A DNA stretch of 64,000 nt from Parasponia andersonii (Eukaryota; Streptophyta; Magnoliopsida; Rosales; Cannabaceae): contig JXTB01000021.1 in the NCBI GenBank assembly GCA_002914805.1, forward strand, positions 792,247-856,246, read 5' to 3'. Below are positions 37,570-49,990 of the stretch, piece by piece. The notes under the pieces were generated by a model, which made no database searches, was not told the DNA's origin, and was given only the letters and a program-made list of their open reading frames with translations. Every line of letters begins with the position of its first letter. Position 1 is the first letter of the stretch. The position numbers and the translations under genes were made by a program.

Positions 37570-38620
37570 GATTTATCATATGTTAATCTTCTTGATTACA
37601 TTGAAAACATGAGATGAACTGAATTTTACTCCATTAGAAGGATAGGATATCCTAGGTTGGTTAATGGTTTTTATGCCCGTGCCAATATTTCTAAAGGTCA
37701 ACATGCAATCTATGGTTCCCTCAAGGGAATTAATTTTGAAGTTACAAAACAACTCCTAGCTGATATCCTAAATGTTCGTATGGGTGACTACAAATTTCCC
37801 ATTACCAACACTTAGCCTATGATTGAAAATTTTGATCCTCAACAAGCCTTACTCCATGTCTGTTCCCATGATAGTTTCCAACCCAAACCTCATGTCACTG
37901 ATCTCACTCTAGAGACCAGGATTCTTTTTCAATTTTTGTCTAAGAACATGATACCTAGAGCTGGTCATAGAGATGCACCCACTTTTGATGATATCTGTTT
38001 CGTTGATTCCATTCTTATTAGAAGAAGGCTAGATTTACCTTTCTTTATTCTACATGAGATGATCAGTGCTGTAGAGAATAGGAGATCTTCTATTTCTTAT
38101 GGTTTTCTCTTCACTCGCATCTTCTAATACTTTAACATTCTGACTATTGATGAGGCTGAACACAAACCTTGGTCCATAGAAGTTGAGATCAACAATAAGA
38201 CTTTTAGTCTTATGGGCTTCACTTTTATCAATACTGCATGGGTTGTCAAGACCAGACAGGCACATGAGAAAGAGACAGGCAATCCATAAGAAGCTAGAGG
38301 GAGTGGTGCTAGACTTACTGAAGGTATTGTTGAGGAGACTCATGCCGAGGAGGCTCCTACTCCATAAGAAGGAATTCCTGCTCAACATTTTGACTTCAAT
38401 AAAGCCTTCAACAGTCTTTCTCTGAATACTTCAACACCATCCAACTCGACATATAATATCTTTATGACATTGAGCTTAAGCATTACCAGATTTTATCAAC
38501 TGATGTCAACTCCATCCGCTAAATGTCAAAAGGTCAATTCCAGATCATTCAAAATCAGCAAGATGAGATGATGCAATCTTTCATTAAGCGTTTCATTCCT
38601 CCTTAGTTTTTTGCATTTTA
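37570..38620 (+). pseudogene. Extra ORF region downstream of pol (plant transposon protein type)
   Basis: Translation shows RIGYPRLVNGFYARANISKG and SLKGINFEVTKQLLADILNV near 37640-37770, then ETRILFQFLSKNMIPRAGHR and ICFVDSILIRRRLDLPFFIL near 37910-38050. This resembles the plant-specific protein domain found after pol in SIRE-type and related elements, sometimes labelled env-like. Its true function is not established. I see no convincing signal peptide or fusion region. Fossil copy. Confidence 0.55.
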
Positions 38621-39094
38621 TATTTAACACTTTTGGATTTTTTTATCTTGGTTATTTCTTGTATGAACGTCTTATTTCCTTTTTATGGCTGCTTGTATGA
38701 AATCCTTATTTGCTTTATTATATTTTCTTTGCTACTCTCCCTTATATTTTCTTTTTGATGAAATTAAAAGGGGGAGAAGATGTGTGATTTAATTTCACTT
38801 TATTTCAATTGGTATCTATGAGTTTTATAATTATTTCAACTAGTATCTATGAACTTTTTATTTAACAAGTGGTATGAGCTAAGCATAAGCAAAATTATTC
38901 ATATTTTGTATCCATGAATAACATATTTAAAATATGCACATTTTACAAGTTTAAGGGGGAGGTTTTACTCTCTTAACTTAGGCATATTTTGAGGGGGAGC
39001 TTTCCAAGTCTGGTAAGGATGACTTACTCAACTTAATTTCTTACTCCTTACTTATTTTAAATCAAATGTTTGTTATCATAAAAAAGGGGAAGAT

Positions 39095-39594
39095 TGTTGA
39101 GTCATATTTTGTATCATTAATCCTACTCTCATATTTTAAAGCTAATAAATATATGATTAAGAATTAATGAACTACTTGAGTGTGTAGCAAGTTACATTGA
39201 AAAGATCACAAGATATTCAAGATGAATTATGGAAAAGAGCTTGAAAACAAAGATCAAGATAACAAGACATAGACTACTGTCAAAGCTAAACTGTCAAAAT
39301 TATTTATCTCAAATTAAAATATAAAATTGGTTTTATACAAGCTTTTAAATTAATTTATGAATTTCTATAGTTCCTATATTATATATTAATTCAATTTATA
39401 AAGTTACTTTTTGAAAATAATTAAAAAAGTCCTGAAATAAAATTGAAAATATGCTCTCGGACAGAATCGGCAACCGATAGTGAGAATCGGTCTACTGATT
39501 TCTCTATTTTATATTTTTGATGACTTTTTAAAATTCGACCATTATAACCGTACTTTCAAAGATTAGTATTTTCGGTTGACTGAAAGTGAATTTT
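39095..39594 (+). repeat. Partial 3' LTR of the SIRE-like element
   Basis: Begins TGTTGAGTCATA right after the polypurine tract and aligns with the first 560 bases of the 5' LTR. It includes the ACAGAATCGGCAACCGATAG / ATCGGTCTACTGAT region near 39460-39500. Sequence then changes to copia RT/RNase H of another element. Confidence 0.8.
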
Positions 39595-39596
39595 GT

Positions 39597-40510
39597 ACTA
39601 TTGGTAGTCTTTAATACTTATCTCTCACTTGATCGAATATTGCTTATACGTTGAATAAACTTTCTCAGTTTATGCATCGACTCACAACTGAACAGTGGAC
39701 TACTATCAAATGACTGCTCTATTATCTACACAGAACCTTAAATCACAATATCCTGCTTCATCGAAACTCACCTCTATCTCTTTATGCTTTTTCAGATACT
39801 GATTGGGAAAGTAACAAGGATGATTTTACTTCCACAGGGACATATCTTGTTTATCTTGATCGCAATCCTATTTCCTAGAGATTCAAAAAGTAGCATATTG
39901 TCACTTGATCCTCTGTAAAAGCTGAATTTCGCTCAGTCACAGCCATTGCTGCTAGGCTTCGCTAGATTTGTTCACTTCTGACAGAACTTGGTGTGCTTTT
40001 CTCTTTGCAACTGATCATCTATTTAATAATGTAATTTGTGCTCCAATCCTATTTTCCACTCTTGTATGAAACATATAGCTCTTGATTATTACATTATTCG
40101 TGAACAAGTTCAGAGTGGTGCTTTTAGAGTAGCTCATGTCTCTTCTTTTGATCAACTAGCAGATGCATTTACCAAACTGCTTTCGTGCACTTGATTTCTA
40201 CTCCTAAAGAATAAGATTGGATTCTCCTCCCGGAGCTCCATCTTGCGGGGACATGATAATAGAAATCGCAATTCCATTTAATTATGTTATTTAAATTGAT
40301 TTGATTTGGTCATTTGTTTAGATTTAGTAATTATTCTTTTAGATAGTTTTTGTTAGTTTCTTGATTATATTTGATTTCTCAATTTATTTGATTTCTCAAT
40401 CTTTTATATTTATTTTTGAAATATTGTAAACCCTATAAATTCATGTTTAATCAATAAAAAGACTGCCATATTTTCTTCTCTCTAAAACTCTCTTATGGTG
40501 CTTAGAGATA
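39597..40510 (+). mobile_element. Copia remnant, right piece (RT end, RNase H, 3' LTR)
   Basis: Translation shows the end of RT (SLxYLSLTRSNIAYTVNKLS near 39608-39668), then RNase H with YAFSDTDWESNKDDF (about 39783-39830) and the C-terminal [10 protein letters not shown] block (about 40158-40190). A likely 3' LTR begins TGATAATAGAAATCGC at 40254 and includes a promoter-like AACCCTATAAATTC and an AATAAAAAG signal near 40455. It probably belongs with 29810-30712. Fossil. Confidence 0.65.
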
Positions 40511-40655
40511 CTTTTATACTTTAGAAAATTTGTTAACTTCATGGGATAAGGATTTATTCCAATTAGTGAAAAAATGAATTTTCACCCTTCTTTTTTTAAA
40601 CTCTTTGTTCCTATTATTTCCTACAATAAGGTCTTGTATCCTTTACTCTTGTAGG
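40511..40655. other. Short non-coding flank left of the chromovirus
   Basis: No clear feature. It might be part of the RNase H-like fragment seen on the other side of the chromovirus (49825-49990), but similarity is too weak to claim. Confidence 0.3.
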
Positions 40656-42840
40656 TGTCACGACCCAAAACCCAGGCCAGTGGCAAAAGGAGAATTTCAT
40701 GAAGGTAGGAAATTCCATGATTTATTTGAAAAGTGTCTAAAAAGTTTTAGTTTTGTAAACAGTCAATTTTGAGAAAGTATTTTAGAATTTCATCCCGTGA
40801 ACCTCTCCCACAGTTCGTAGACACCATTTAACATAGACCGAATAATAATTGAAAAACGGGAAAATCAAATATAAGTCCAAGCATCATCATTATCTACAAC
40901 AACAAGTTAAATCCCAAAATAGTATACATAAGTTTACAGACAAAATAGAAAGTAGTAATCTTGGTTCAATGCTAATACAAAACCCCAAACAGTCCAGATA
41001 CCACAACAGTAGACTTCTAGTATTACAAGGAAATGAACTACAGTCAAGATGGTCTCTTACTCCTTCTGATTTCCAAGATCGCACTGAACACTACCTGAGG
41101 AAGGGAAGAAAGGGGGGTGAGCATACAATGTCCTGTAGGAAAATAGTTACCTCGAAGAAAAATAGTTCAGTGATAGAAAGCTCTTGTATGGTTAGTTCAA
41201 ATCCAAAATATACACACACATATATATATAATCTAAACCGGGAGCCCATATATATAAAACAGTGTAATCAAAACCATCAATCCATATGCATATGACACAA
41301 ATCAACCCATACCTATGAGCTCTCATCCTCTCATCTATGGAAACCCAGGATGATGGCACTAAGTTTGCCTAACAGCCTGCTTGACACCTAAGCCCATACC
41401 CAGAGGGGACACCCGTGTGTCGCCTACCAAACCTGGAGAGGCAACTGAATTGCCTACACTTGCCAAATGGAGAGGTAATTAGAAGAATAAACCCCGTGCG
41501 AGTTTACAGACTTTCACCGATAGTGGGGCATGTAGCACCATACTATAAAACCCACGATGCTAACACGGTGCTCATATATGATCCTATGACACATGCAATC
41601 CAGAACTGAAGTGTAAAAACTACTGTAATCTGGTTTTTCAGTAAAATATGTAATAGGGTTTTATAAAAAAATGGGCAGTATAACGGCCCTATTTTTTATA
41701 TACCCAAAATAACCTGCACACAGCGAATTCCCAGAGCAGTATAGTATATATCGTACAACCAGATTCCATCACATATAATTCAAATCATTAAAAACACACT
41801 GTTTCTTATATGCTGCAGAAAATAAGTTTTAACTCAAAACGGTATAAAATGAAGGTAACGAAACCCATTCCTCATCAGAATAGCGATACCACGCTATTGA
41901 GTCCTCAAGGTGGCGTTGACGATTGCCCGGAGGGTCGGGAACTTATTCCAAGCCCTCGATCGTCCTCTTCGAAAAGTCAACTTCTCACCGGAGCTTCAAT
42001 TTCGCAAACGGACCTCTTCACTGAATTCCTAGCACCTAAAATAGCTAGGTTAGAGATATAATTTGTCCAATTCTGGTCTGGGCCCACACCAGATCGGTGG
42101 CACGCAAAATGAGACAAAATCTCGACTGTCCGATCTCGATTTCCGTGCCGATCACCAAACAACACAATATATATATATATATATCAAACTTCTCTATTTT
42201 CCGAGTACATTCCAAAAATGAACTCAAAAATATAATCCAACGGTCGGATAAAAAACAACACCCATAAACTCAAAATATCCAAAAATGGCAACTTTCAATC
42301 CGAACAAAATGGGGTTGAGATATATATACCTTGATGATCCTTGAGACGAGACGAATTCAACGGGACCGGTTGGGGGTCAAACGGTGGCCGGAATGGTCGC
42401 CAGTGATGAAAAGCCCGAAACGGCCTCTTTGGAGATTTCCAGCGATGCAGGCAACGACAGCGACCAGAGACAGGTGGCAAAGCTTCGTCACGGCACGGGG
42501 ACCTTCGCAGGTCAGTGGTGCGGGCGGACGACGGCTGGCGGCAGTCCTGCAGCATCCTGCGGTGGTGCGGCCGAGAGAGAAGAGAGAGGAGAGAGGGAAA
42601 GGTCGGGGAAGAAGAAAGAGAAGTGAGTGGACAGGCCACGTGGCCTGTTTTCAATGGGCTGTGCAATTTTTCAAAAATTGCACATAAGTCTCCAAAATTT
42701 CAAATCTCTATCAATCTAGTCCCCTAAAATTTGCAATTTAGTCCCTCTGCATAAAACTTTTGCAAATTAATCCCCACAATATTATATCCAAAAAATTAGT
42801 AAAATGTCCAAATCACCCTCAAAAATTCCAGGTTTTTACA
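40656..42840 (-). repeat. 3' LTR of the minus-strand chromovirus
   Basis: Aligned end to end with 47615-49818. It includes a TA microsatellite near 42167-42184 and a GC-rich block at about 42340-42640. The open frames in that block on both strands are composition-driven. Confidence 0.9.
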
Positions 42841-42898
42841 TTCTCCCCTCCTTATAAGAATTTCGTCCTGAAATTCAAAATACAAGTCAAGGTTTACA

Positions 42899-45800
42899 TC
42901 ACAATACAACTTCTAACTGAAAGTTAAACAAATGAGGGTACTTCTCGTATATAACCGTTTCGAGTTCCCAAGTAGCCTCGTCTTCTTTGTGATGTTCCCA
43001 AAGCACCTTGACAAATGGAATCTCTCTGTTACGAAGCACTTTCAACTCTCTAGCCAACAAGCGAACAGGCTGCTCTTCATAGGACACATCTTCTTTGATC
43101 GGTACATACACATACTGAATAGCATGAGATGAGTCCGGCGTGTACTTCCTCAACATCGATACATGAAACACATTATGCACATGACCCAACTATGCAAGTA
43201 GATTCAAGTGATATGCCACTGGTCCAATTTTCTCAGTGATCTCAAAGGGACCAATATACCTTGGAGCAAGCTTACCCTTCACCCCAAACCTTGTAATACC
43301 ACATCTTGGAGTCACTTTCAAGAACACAGAGTCACCAATATCGATCTCTACCTCATGCCTCTTAGGGTCAGCATAACTCTTCTGGTGACTCTGAATCTCC
43401 TTGAGTCTCTCTTGGATATCCTTGATCTTCCTAGTAGTCTCCTCAATCAGTTCAGGTCCGAGAGTAACATGCTCTTCTGGTTCTGCCCAACACAAAGATG
43501 ATCTATACGGCGTCCCATATAACACTTCATATGGAGCCACATCCACACTGGTCTGGTAACTGTTATTGTAAGCAAATTCTACTAAAAGAAGATGATCATC
43601 CCAGTTCCCACCAAAATCCAGTATGCAACAACATAGCATGTCCTCAAGAATCTAAATGGTCCTTTCAGACTGGCCATCTATCTCAGGACAGTGAGCTGTA
43701 CTGATATCCAACTACGTACCAAACGCTTTCTGTAAGGCTCTCCAAAACTTAGAAGTAAACCTTGGATCTCTGTCAGACACTATGCTTAAAGGCACACCAT
43801 GCAAGCGTATGATGTTTTCCACATACAGTCTACTGAGCTTAGTAAGAGAGTAGTCAATTCGGATCGGTATAAAGTGAGCACTCTTCGTCAACCGATCGAC
43901 TATCACTCAAACTGTGTCGTTCTTCCTCAAGGTCTTCGGCAAACTGGTCACGAAGTCCATCGTGATCTTGTCCCACTTCCACTCTGGAATTGGCAACGGC
44001 TGAAGTAATCCAGCTAGTCTCTGGTATTCAGCCTTAACTTGCTGACAAATCAAACACATAGCCACAAAAGTAGCTACATCCATCTTGATTCTTTTCAACT
44101 AATACTGCCGTTTCAAGTTCCAGTACATCTTAGTACTATCCGGATGTACTGCAAACCTTGATTTGTGAGCCTCTGTTAGAATGGTTTCTCGAAGATTATG
44201 GTCATCAGCTATAGCCAACTTCTCACTGAAAAGCAAGAACCCTTCTCTATTAGTGCTCTAACCATCTAACAGTTCACCATTCTGAACTTGGTTCCAGGTT
44301 GTCCTCAACTCTCTGTCTTACCACTGACTCTGCTGGACAGTCTGGAGAAGAGATGGTGAAATCACAATGTTGCTCAGGCAAGCAACCCATTCATTCTCGA
44401 AGTACTGCAAGTTGTAACCACCAATCACAACTGAGTTCTTCCAGTCTTCAAACACTAGTGGAGCTAGTGCTCCATGAGCTTTCCTACTCAGTGCATCAGC
44501 TACAATATTGGCCTTACCAGGATGATACTGTAAGTCAAAGTCATAATCCTCCATATGCTCAACCTATCTTCGCTGTCTCAAGTTCAAATCCTTCTGAGTA
44601 AAGAGATACTTCAAACTCTTATGATCGGAGAATATGTCGAACTTCACACCATACAAGTAACATCGCCAATCTTTAAGGCAAAGATCACTGCTGCAAGCTC
44701 CAGATCATGGGTGAGATAGTTCCTCTCATGCGGCTTCAACTGACGAGAAGCATAAGTCACAACACGACTATTCTGCATCAAGACACATCCCAAACCCATC
44801 TTCAAAGCATCAGTATACACCACATAAGGCTCGTTATTGTCAGGAATAGTAATAACAGGTGCGGTGGTTAAACTCTGCTTCAACCTGATAAAAGCTTCTT
44901 CACTTTCGTGATCCCAAACAAACGTAACATCCTTCCTGGTCAACTTCGTCAAAGGCAAAGCAATTCTCGAGAAATCTTGCACTAAACAACGGTAGTAGCC
45001 TGCCAATCCAAGGAAACTACGTACCTCCGTCATATTTCTCGGTCTTTCCCATTCTATAACAGCTTCGAACTTAGCGGGATCGACTGAACTACCTCTGTGA
45101 GAAATCACATGACCCAAGAACTTTATTTCTGACATCCAAAAGTCACACTTCGATTTCTTGGCATACAACTGATGATCTCTCAAGGTCTTGAGTACTATTC
45201 CCAGATGTTCGGCATGCTCTTTTTGAGTCTTGGAATACACCAGGATGTCATCGATGAACACAACTACAAAACGATCTAAAAACGGCCTAAAAATCTGATT
45301 CATGAGATCTATAAAAGCTGCGGGAGCATTCGTTAAACCAAATGGCATCACCAGAAACTTAAAGTGATTATATCAAGTTCTAAATGCTGTCTTAGGTATA
45401 TCATCTTCTCTTATCTTCAACTGATGATAACCGGATCTCAAATCGATCTTAGAGAAGTACCTCGAACCACCGAGTTGATCAAACAACTCATCTATCCTTG
45501 GCAAAGGATACTTGTTCTTCACCGTCAACTGATTCAACTTCCGGTAATCCACACAAAGTCTCAACGGACCATCAACTTTCTTCGTAAACAAAACAGGAGT
45601 ACCCCAAGGAGAAGTGCTACTACGAATGAAGCCTATAGAAAGAAAATCGTCCAACTGTTCTCTTAATTCTTCTATCTCAACAGGTGCCATGCGATAGGCT
45701 GGAATAGAAACTGGCTGAGCTCTAGGAACTAGCTCAATACAGAACTCGATCTCCCTATCAGGTGGTAACCCTGGTAAGTCTTCAGGAAACACCTCCGAAT

Positions 45801-46300
45801 ACTCACACACCACCAGAATCCATGGGTCTTGATCATCTGTCCTCACCTCGCCATCTATGGCAAACAAGTTCCCATAACACTCAAGTTTCTTTCTTCCATC
45901 CATGCACGCTTTTAGAACAGGACTAGGCTTCAATGGACTCATCCCAGCCTGATAGACAATAAGATATCTATCACTAGGAAAAAGAGTCACCCGCTTTATG
46001 TGACAATCCACAATGGCTCGATATTTCGATAACCAATCCATACCGAGTATTACGTCATACTGTTCCATCGGCAACATAATCAAATCAGCAAGAAGCTTCC
46101 TATCACCAATCACAACTCAACAAGACTTACACACACTAGACACATCAGCCATTCCTCCCAAAGATGTACCCAACGTCAATACATAATCCAAATCAAAAAA
46201 TTCCAACCTCAACAGTTGAGCAAACAATAAGGATATGAATGAATGAGATACACCAGTATCAAACAAAACATGTGCCCAAGAGTGTGAAATAAGGATCATA
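42899..46300 (-). pseudogene. gypsy pol remnant (protease, RT, RNase H, integrase, chromodomain)
   Basis: Minus strand, from right to left: aspartic protease block HVLFDTGVSHSFISLLFAQ (46210-46275); RT with [12 protein letters not shown]-like, [20 protein letters not shown] (45500-45560), and [18 protein letters not shown] (45215-45270); RNase H with [17 protein letters not shown] and ADALSRKAHG (44480-44510); integrase with CLICQQVKAEYQ, DKITMDFVTSLPK, and [13 protein letters not shown]; and an integrase tail VFHVSMLRKYTPD followed by a chromodomain-like block FVKVLWEHHKEDEATWELE (about 42960-43020). RT before integrase defines Ty3/gypsy. Broken. Confidence 0.88.
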
Positions 46301-46370
46301 CCATCAACAATACCTCAACCAGTGCGATCCTGACTATCGTCGGCTCTAGTAAAAGTATAGGCTTGGCCAG

Positions 46371-47541
46371 TCACCTTTCCTTTCCCTTTGTTACCTTTCC
46401 CATGACTAGGTCGGCTGCTGCTAGATCCTGGACCACTACTGCCATATCCATGCCCATCCTGACTCCCTGAGGCCTGAGGAGTCTGAAAGTTCTGAGTGTA
46501 ACCCTGAGGGCGGTACTGATGCTGACAAGGCTGAGGGGAAGTAAAAGTCTACGAAGCACCCTATGACTGTTGCGGCCTTGCCTGAGTGTTTGGATAAGGA
46601 TCAGAACCTGACTGACTCCCCTGCAGTTGAGAAAGAGAAGATTTCTGTAGGCGAGTAGGACACTCTTTCTTCCGGTGACCTGGCTGGCCATAAACAAAAC
46701 ATCCTCCATAAGGACTTCCTCTACCACCCCTAGAAGAACCACTGCTATTCGAGCTCCTACTGCTTGGAGTACCCTGGGCTGACCACTGCCCCTGGTTCCT
46801 TCTGGTGGCTTTCCTGTCATGTCCTCTCCGCTGGTTCCTCCTAGAATCCAAACTTTCTTCGATGGCCTCTGCCCGCTAGGCAGCCACTGCAATCTCAAGA
46901 AAAGTATGTAAAGTCTGGGTACCAATCCTGTTGAAAATATTCTAATTCAGATGACTCCTGAACTTTACAACTCAAGACTTCTCACTCGTACCTGGGTCAA
47001 GGGCAATACTTGCCTTGAACCAAAGTCTCAAACCAATTCATAATCTCATCCTGTTGATCCTCATTGGCATACTGAGCCCTGAAAATCGGCTCAAAGCCTT
47101 CCCAAGTAAGACCCATAACATCCTACATCTGCTCTATAGTCTCCCACTAACGAATGGCACTCCTGGACACACACATAACGGCAAAGATTGCCCAAAACTC
47201 TACCGAGCACCAAGGGACCGAAAATACCTCTCCATCTCACGTAACCAAGCAATTGCCGTGAGAGGATTTAATCTCCCATCAAACTGCCCTTGCTGGAGGC
47301 GCATGAATCACTAGAGGTAATCTGACTGATCTAGCTGACATGCCCTCGGAGCTGGAGGCTGATAGTCTGGGTTGCTCATTTGGGCAAATACCTGCAGCAT
47401 TGCCTGGATCAAAGGAGAGAAATCTGGACATTGTAGAGGTTCGGCACCCAGCTGGTGCCTCGGAACTCTTCTAGGAGGCATCCTTATAAGTCTAAAACAA
47501 TATGCCAAGCTGTTAGTGAGATAATGATGCATGCTTGTCAT
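46371..47541 (-). pseudogene. gag remnant of the minus-strand chromovirus
   Basis: It starts near 47541 with MPPRRVPRHQLGAEPLQCP inside a longer frame and continues through a capsid region (about 46930-47330). It ends in a Ser/Arg/Gly-rich stretch (46735-46790) and a zinc-knuckle-like block CFVYGQPGHRKKECP near 46650-46700. Fossil copy. Confidence 0.7.
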
Positions 47542-47614
47542 AAAATAACTTCCGTCTAGTATAATGGCGATACGTCCGAGCTATTAAACTCAAAGCTCTG
47601 ATACCAAAAATTTC

Positions 47615-48169
47615 TGTCACGACCCAAAACCCGGGCCAGCAGCAGAAGGGGAATTTCACAAAGGTAGGAAATTCCATGATTTATTTGAAAAGTGTCTAAA
47701 AAGATTTAGTTTTGTAAACAATCCATTTTGAGAAAGTATTTTAGAATTTCATCCTGTAAACCTCTCCCATAGTTCGTATACACCATTAAACATAGACCGA
47801 ATAATAATTGAAAAATGAGAAAATCAAATATAAGTCCAAGCATCGTCATCATCTACAACAACAAGTTAAATCTCAAAATGGTATACATAAGTTTACAAAC
47901 AAAATAGAAAGTAATATTCTTAGTTCAATACTAATACAAAACCCAAACAGTCCAAACACTACAACAGTAGACTTCTAGCATTACCAAGAAATGAACTATA
48001 GTCAAGATGGCCTCTTACTCCTCCTGATTTCCAAGATCGCACTAAACACCAGCTGAGGAAGGGAACAAGGAGGGATGAGCATACAATGCCTAGTAGGAAA
48101 ATAGTTACCTCGAAGAAAAATAGTTCAGTGATGGAAAACTCCTGCATGGTTAGTTCAAATCCAAAACAT

Positions 48170-48202
<33 letters not shown>

Positions 48203-49818
48203 ATCCAAACCGGGAGTCTATATATATAAAACCGTGTAATCAAAACCATTAATCCATATGCACATGACACAAATCAACCTATACCCATGAGCTCTCATCC
48301 TCTCATCTGTGGAAACTCAAGATGATGGTACTAAGTATGCTTAACAGCCTGCCTGATACCTAAGCCTATACCCAGAGGGGATACCCGTGTGTCGCCTACC
48401 AAACCTGGAGGGGCAACCGAATTGCCTATGCCTACCAAATAGGGAGGTAATTAGAAGAACAAACCCCGCACGAGTTTATGGACTTTCACCTACAGTGGGG
48501 CATGCAGCGCTATACTGTAAAACCCACGATGCTAATATGGTGCTCATATATGATCCTATGACACGTGCAATCAAGAACTGAAGTATAAAAACTACTGTAC
48601 TCTGGTTTTTCAGCAAAACATGCATAATATGATTTTATAGAAAAACGAGCAGCATAACGATCCTATTTTTGATATACCCAAAATAACCTGTATACAGCAA
48701 ATTCCCAGAGCAATACAGTATATACCGTACAACTAGATTCCATCACATATAATTCAAATCATTAAAAACACACTTATTCTTATATGCTGCAGAAAATAAG
48801 TTTTAACTTAAAAACGGTATAAAATGAAAGTAACTAAACCCCTACCTCACCAGAATAGCGATACCACGCTATTGAGTCCTCAAGGTGTCATTGACGATCG
48901 TCTGGAGGACCAGGAACTAATTCCATGCCCTCGATCGTCCTCTTGCGAAAAGTCAACTACTCACTGGAGCTTCAATTTCGCAAACGGACCTCTTCACTGA
49001 ATTCCTAGCACTCAAAATAGCTAGGTTAGACATATAATTTGTCCAATTTTGGTCGGAGCCCACACCGGATCGGTGGCACGCAAAATGAGATAAAATCTCG
49101 ACCGTCCGATCTAGATTTTCGTGTCGATCACCAAACAACACAATATATATATATATATATATATATATCAAACTTCTCTATTTTCCGAGTACATTCCAAA
49201 AATGAACTTAAAAACACAATCCAACGGTCGGATAAAAAACAACACCCATAAACTCAAAATGCCCAAAAATAGCAACTTTCAATCCGGACAAAATAGAGTT
49301 GAGATATATATACCTTAATGATCTTTGAGACGAGATGAATCCAACGGGACTGGTTGGGGGTTGAACGGTGGCCAGAATCGTCGCCAGTGACGAAAAGTCC
49401 GAACGGCCTCTTTGGAGATTTCCGGCAATGTAGGCGGCGGCGGCGACCGGGGACAAGCGGCGGAGCTTCGGCGCAGTATGGGGGATCTTCGCCTGTTGGT
49501 GGCGCGGGTGGACGACGGTTGGCAGTGGTCCTGTGGCGTCCTGCGGTGGTGCGGCCGAGAGAGAAGAGGGAGAAAGGTCAGGGAAGAAGAGAGAGAGAGA
49601 AGTGAGTGAACAAGCCACGTGGCCTGTTTTGAATGGGTTGTGTAATTTTTCAAAAATTGCACATAAGTCTCCAAAATTTTAATTATTTATCAATCTAGTC
49701 CTCCAAAATTTGTAATTTAGTCCCTCTGCACAAATTTTTACAAATTAATCCCCATAATATTATATCAGGAAAATTAGTAAAATGTCTAAATTACCCTCGA
49801 AAATTCTGGGTTTTTACA
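47615..49818 (-). repeat. 5' LTR of the minus-strand chromovirus
   Basis: Adjacent to the primer-binding site at 47595-47606. About 92% identical to 40656-42840 in the region counted by hand. It has the same TA tract (longer here, about 49144-49168) and the same GC-rich block (about 49340-49630). Confidence 0.9.
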
Positions 49819-49824
49819 ATACGT

Positions 49825-49990
49825 AATCTTGTTACGACATCCTTAGTCTTTGTATTAGTGTTGATAATGTTACTCACCACTTTGTTCGCCGCGATGGAAG
49901 CAAAGTGGCCTATCATCTAGTGCACTTCTCTCTTTCCCTAGAGAAAGATTATAGTAAGTTGATGAAAGCTAATGCTTATTTCTAGTTTTG
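49825..49990 (+). pseudogene. RNase H-like fragment of a LINE
   Basis: Plus-strand translation reads DILSLCISVDNVTHHFVRRD then GSKVAYHLVHFSLSLE. This matches the C-terminal end of the RNase H domain of plant LINE ORF2 (typical VxxxFVRRxGNxVAHxLA). It begins directly at the right edge of the chromovirus, so the element may have inserted into it. A host RNase H-like gene is less likely because nothing else of a gene is seen. Confidence 0.5.

Larger units (their letters stand above)
30713..39594 (+). mobile_element. SIRE-like Ty1/copia element with long LTRs and an extra 3' ORF
   Basis: A long 5' LTR (30713-32057, about 1.34 kb) is followed by a primer-binding site TTGATATCAAAGC (32059-32071). 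Then come gag (32147-33060), gag-pre-integrase and integrase (about 34225-34960), RT (about 35430-36060), RNase H (about 36220-36800), and an extra ORF region (about 37570-38620). A polypurine tract (AAAAAGGGGAAGA, 39081-39093) precedes a partial 3' LTR (39095-39594). Long LTRs plus an extra ORF downstream of pol are the hallmark of the SIRE/Maximus lineage. About 25 differences in the first 175 aligned LTR bases (about 14%) make it one of the older insertions here. Broken, with well over ten interruptions. Confidence 0.8.
40656..49818 (-). mobile_element. Ty3/gypsy chromovirus (Tekay/Del-like) with 2.2-kb LTRs
   Basis: Two LTRs (40656-42840 and 47615-49818) read TGTCACGACC...TTTTTACA on the plus strand. 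The element runs on the minus strand. The primer-binding site (GCTCTGATACCA, 47595-47606, complement of TGGTATCAGAGC) lies beside the right-hand 5' LTR. The polypurine tract (minus strand AAGGAGGGGAGAA) abuts 42840. Between them, in transcription order, are gag, protease, RT, RNase H, integrase and a chromodomain-like end. Long LTRs and a chromodomain suggest the Tekay/Del branch. About 26 differences in the first 310 aligned LTR bases (about 8%) suggest insertion a few million years ago. Broken by about ten interruptions. Flanks GTAGG and ATACG do not give a clear target duplication. Confidence 0.88.

Noticed and set aside
42331-42687. Arg/Gly-rich open frames on both strands
   Set aside because: They are in the GC-rich part of an LTR. 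Frames on both strands in the same region point to composition and not coding.
47595-47606. tRNA-like sequence
   Set aside because: It is the 12-base primer-binding site of a gypsy element, complementary to initiator tRNA. No tRNA gene is present.
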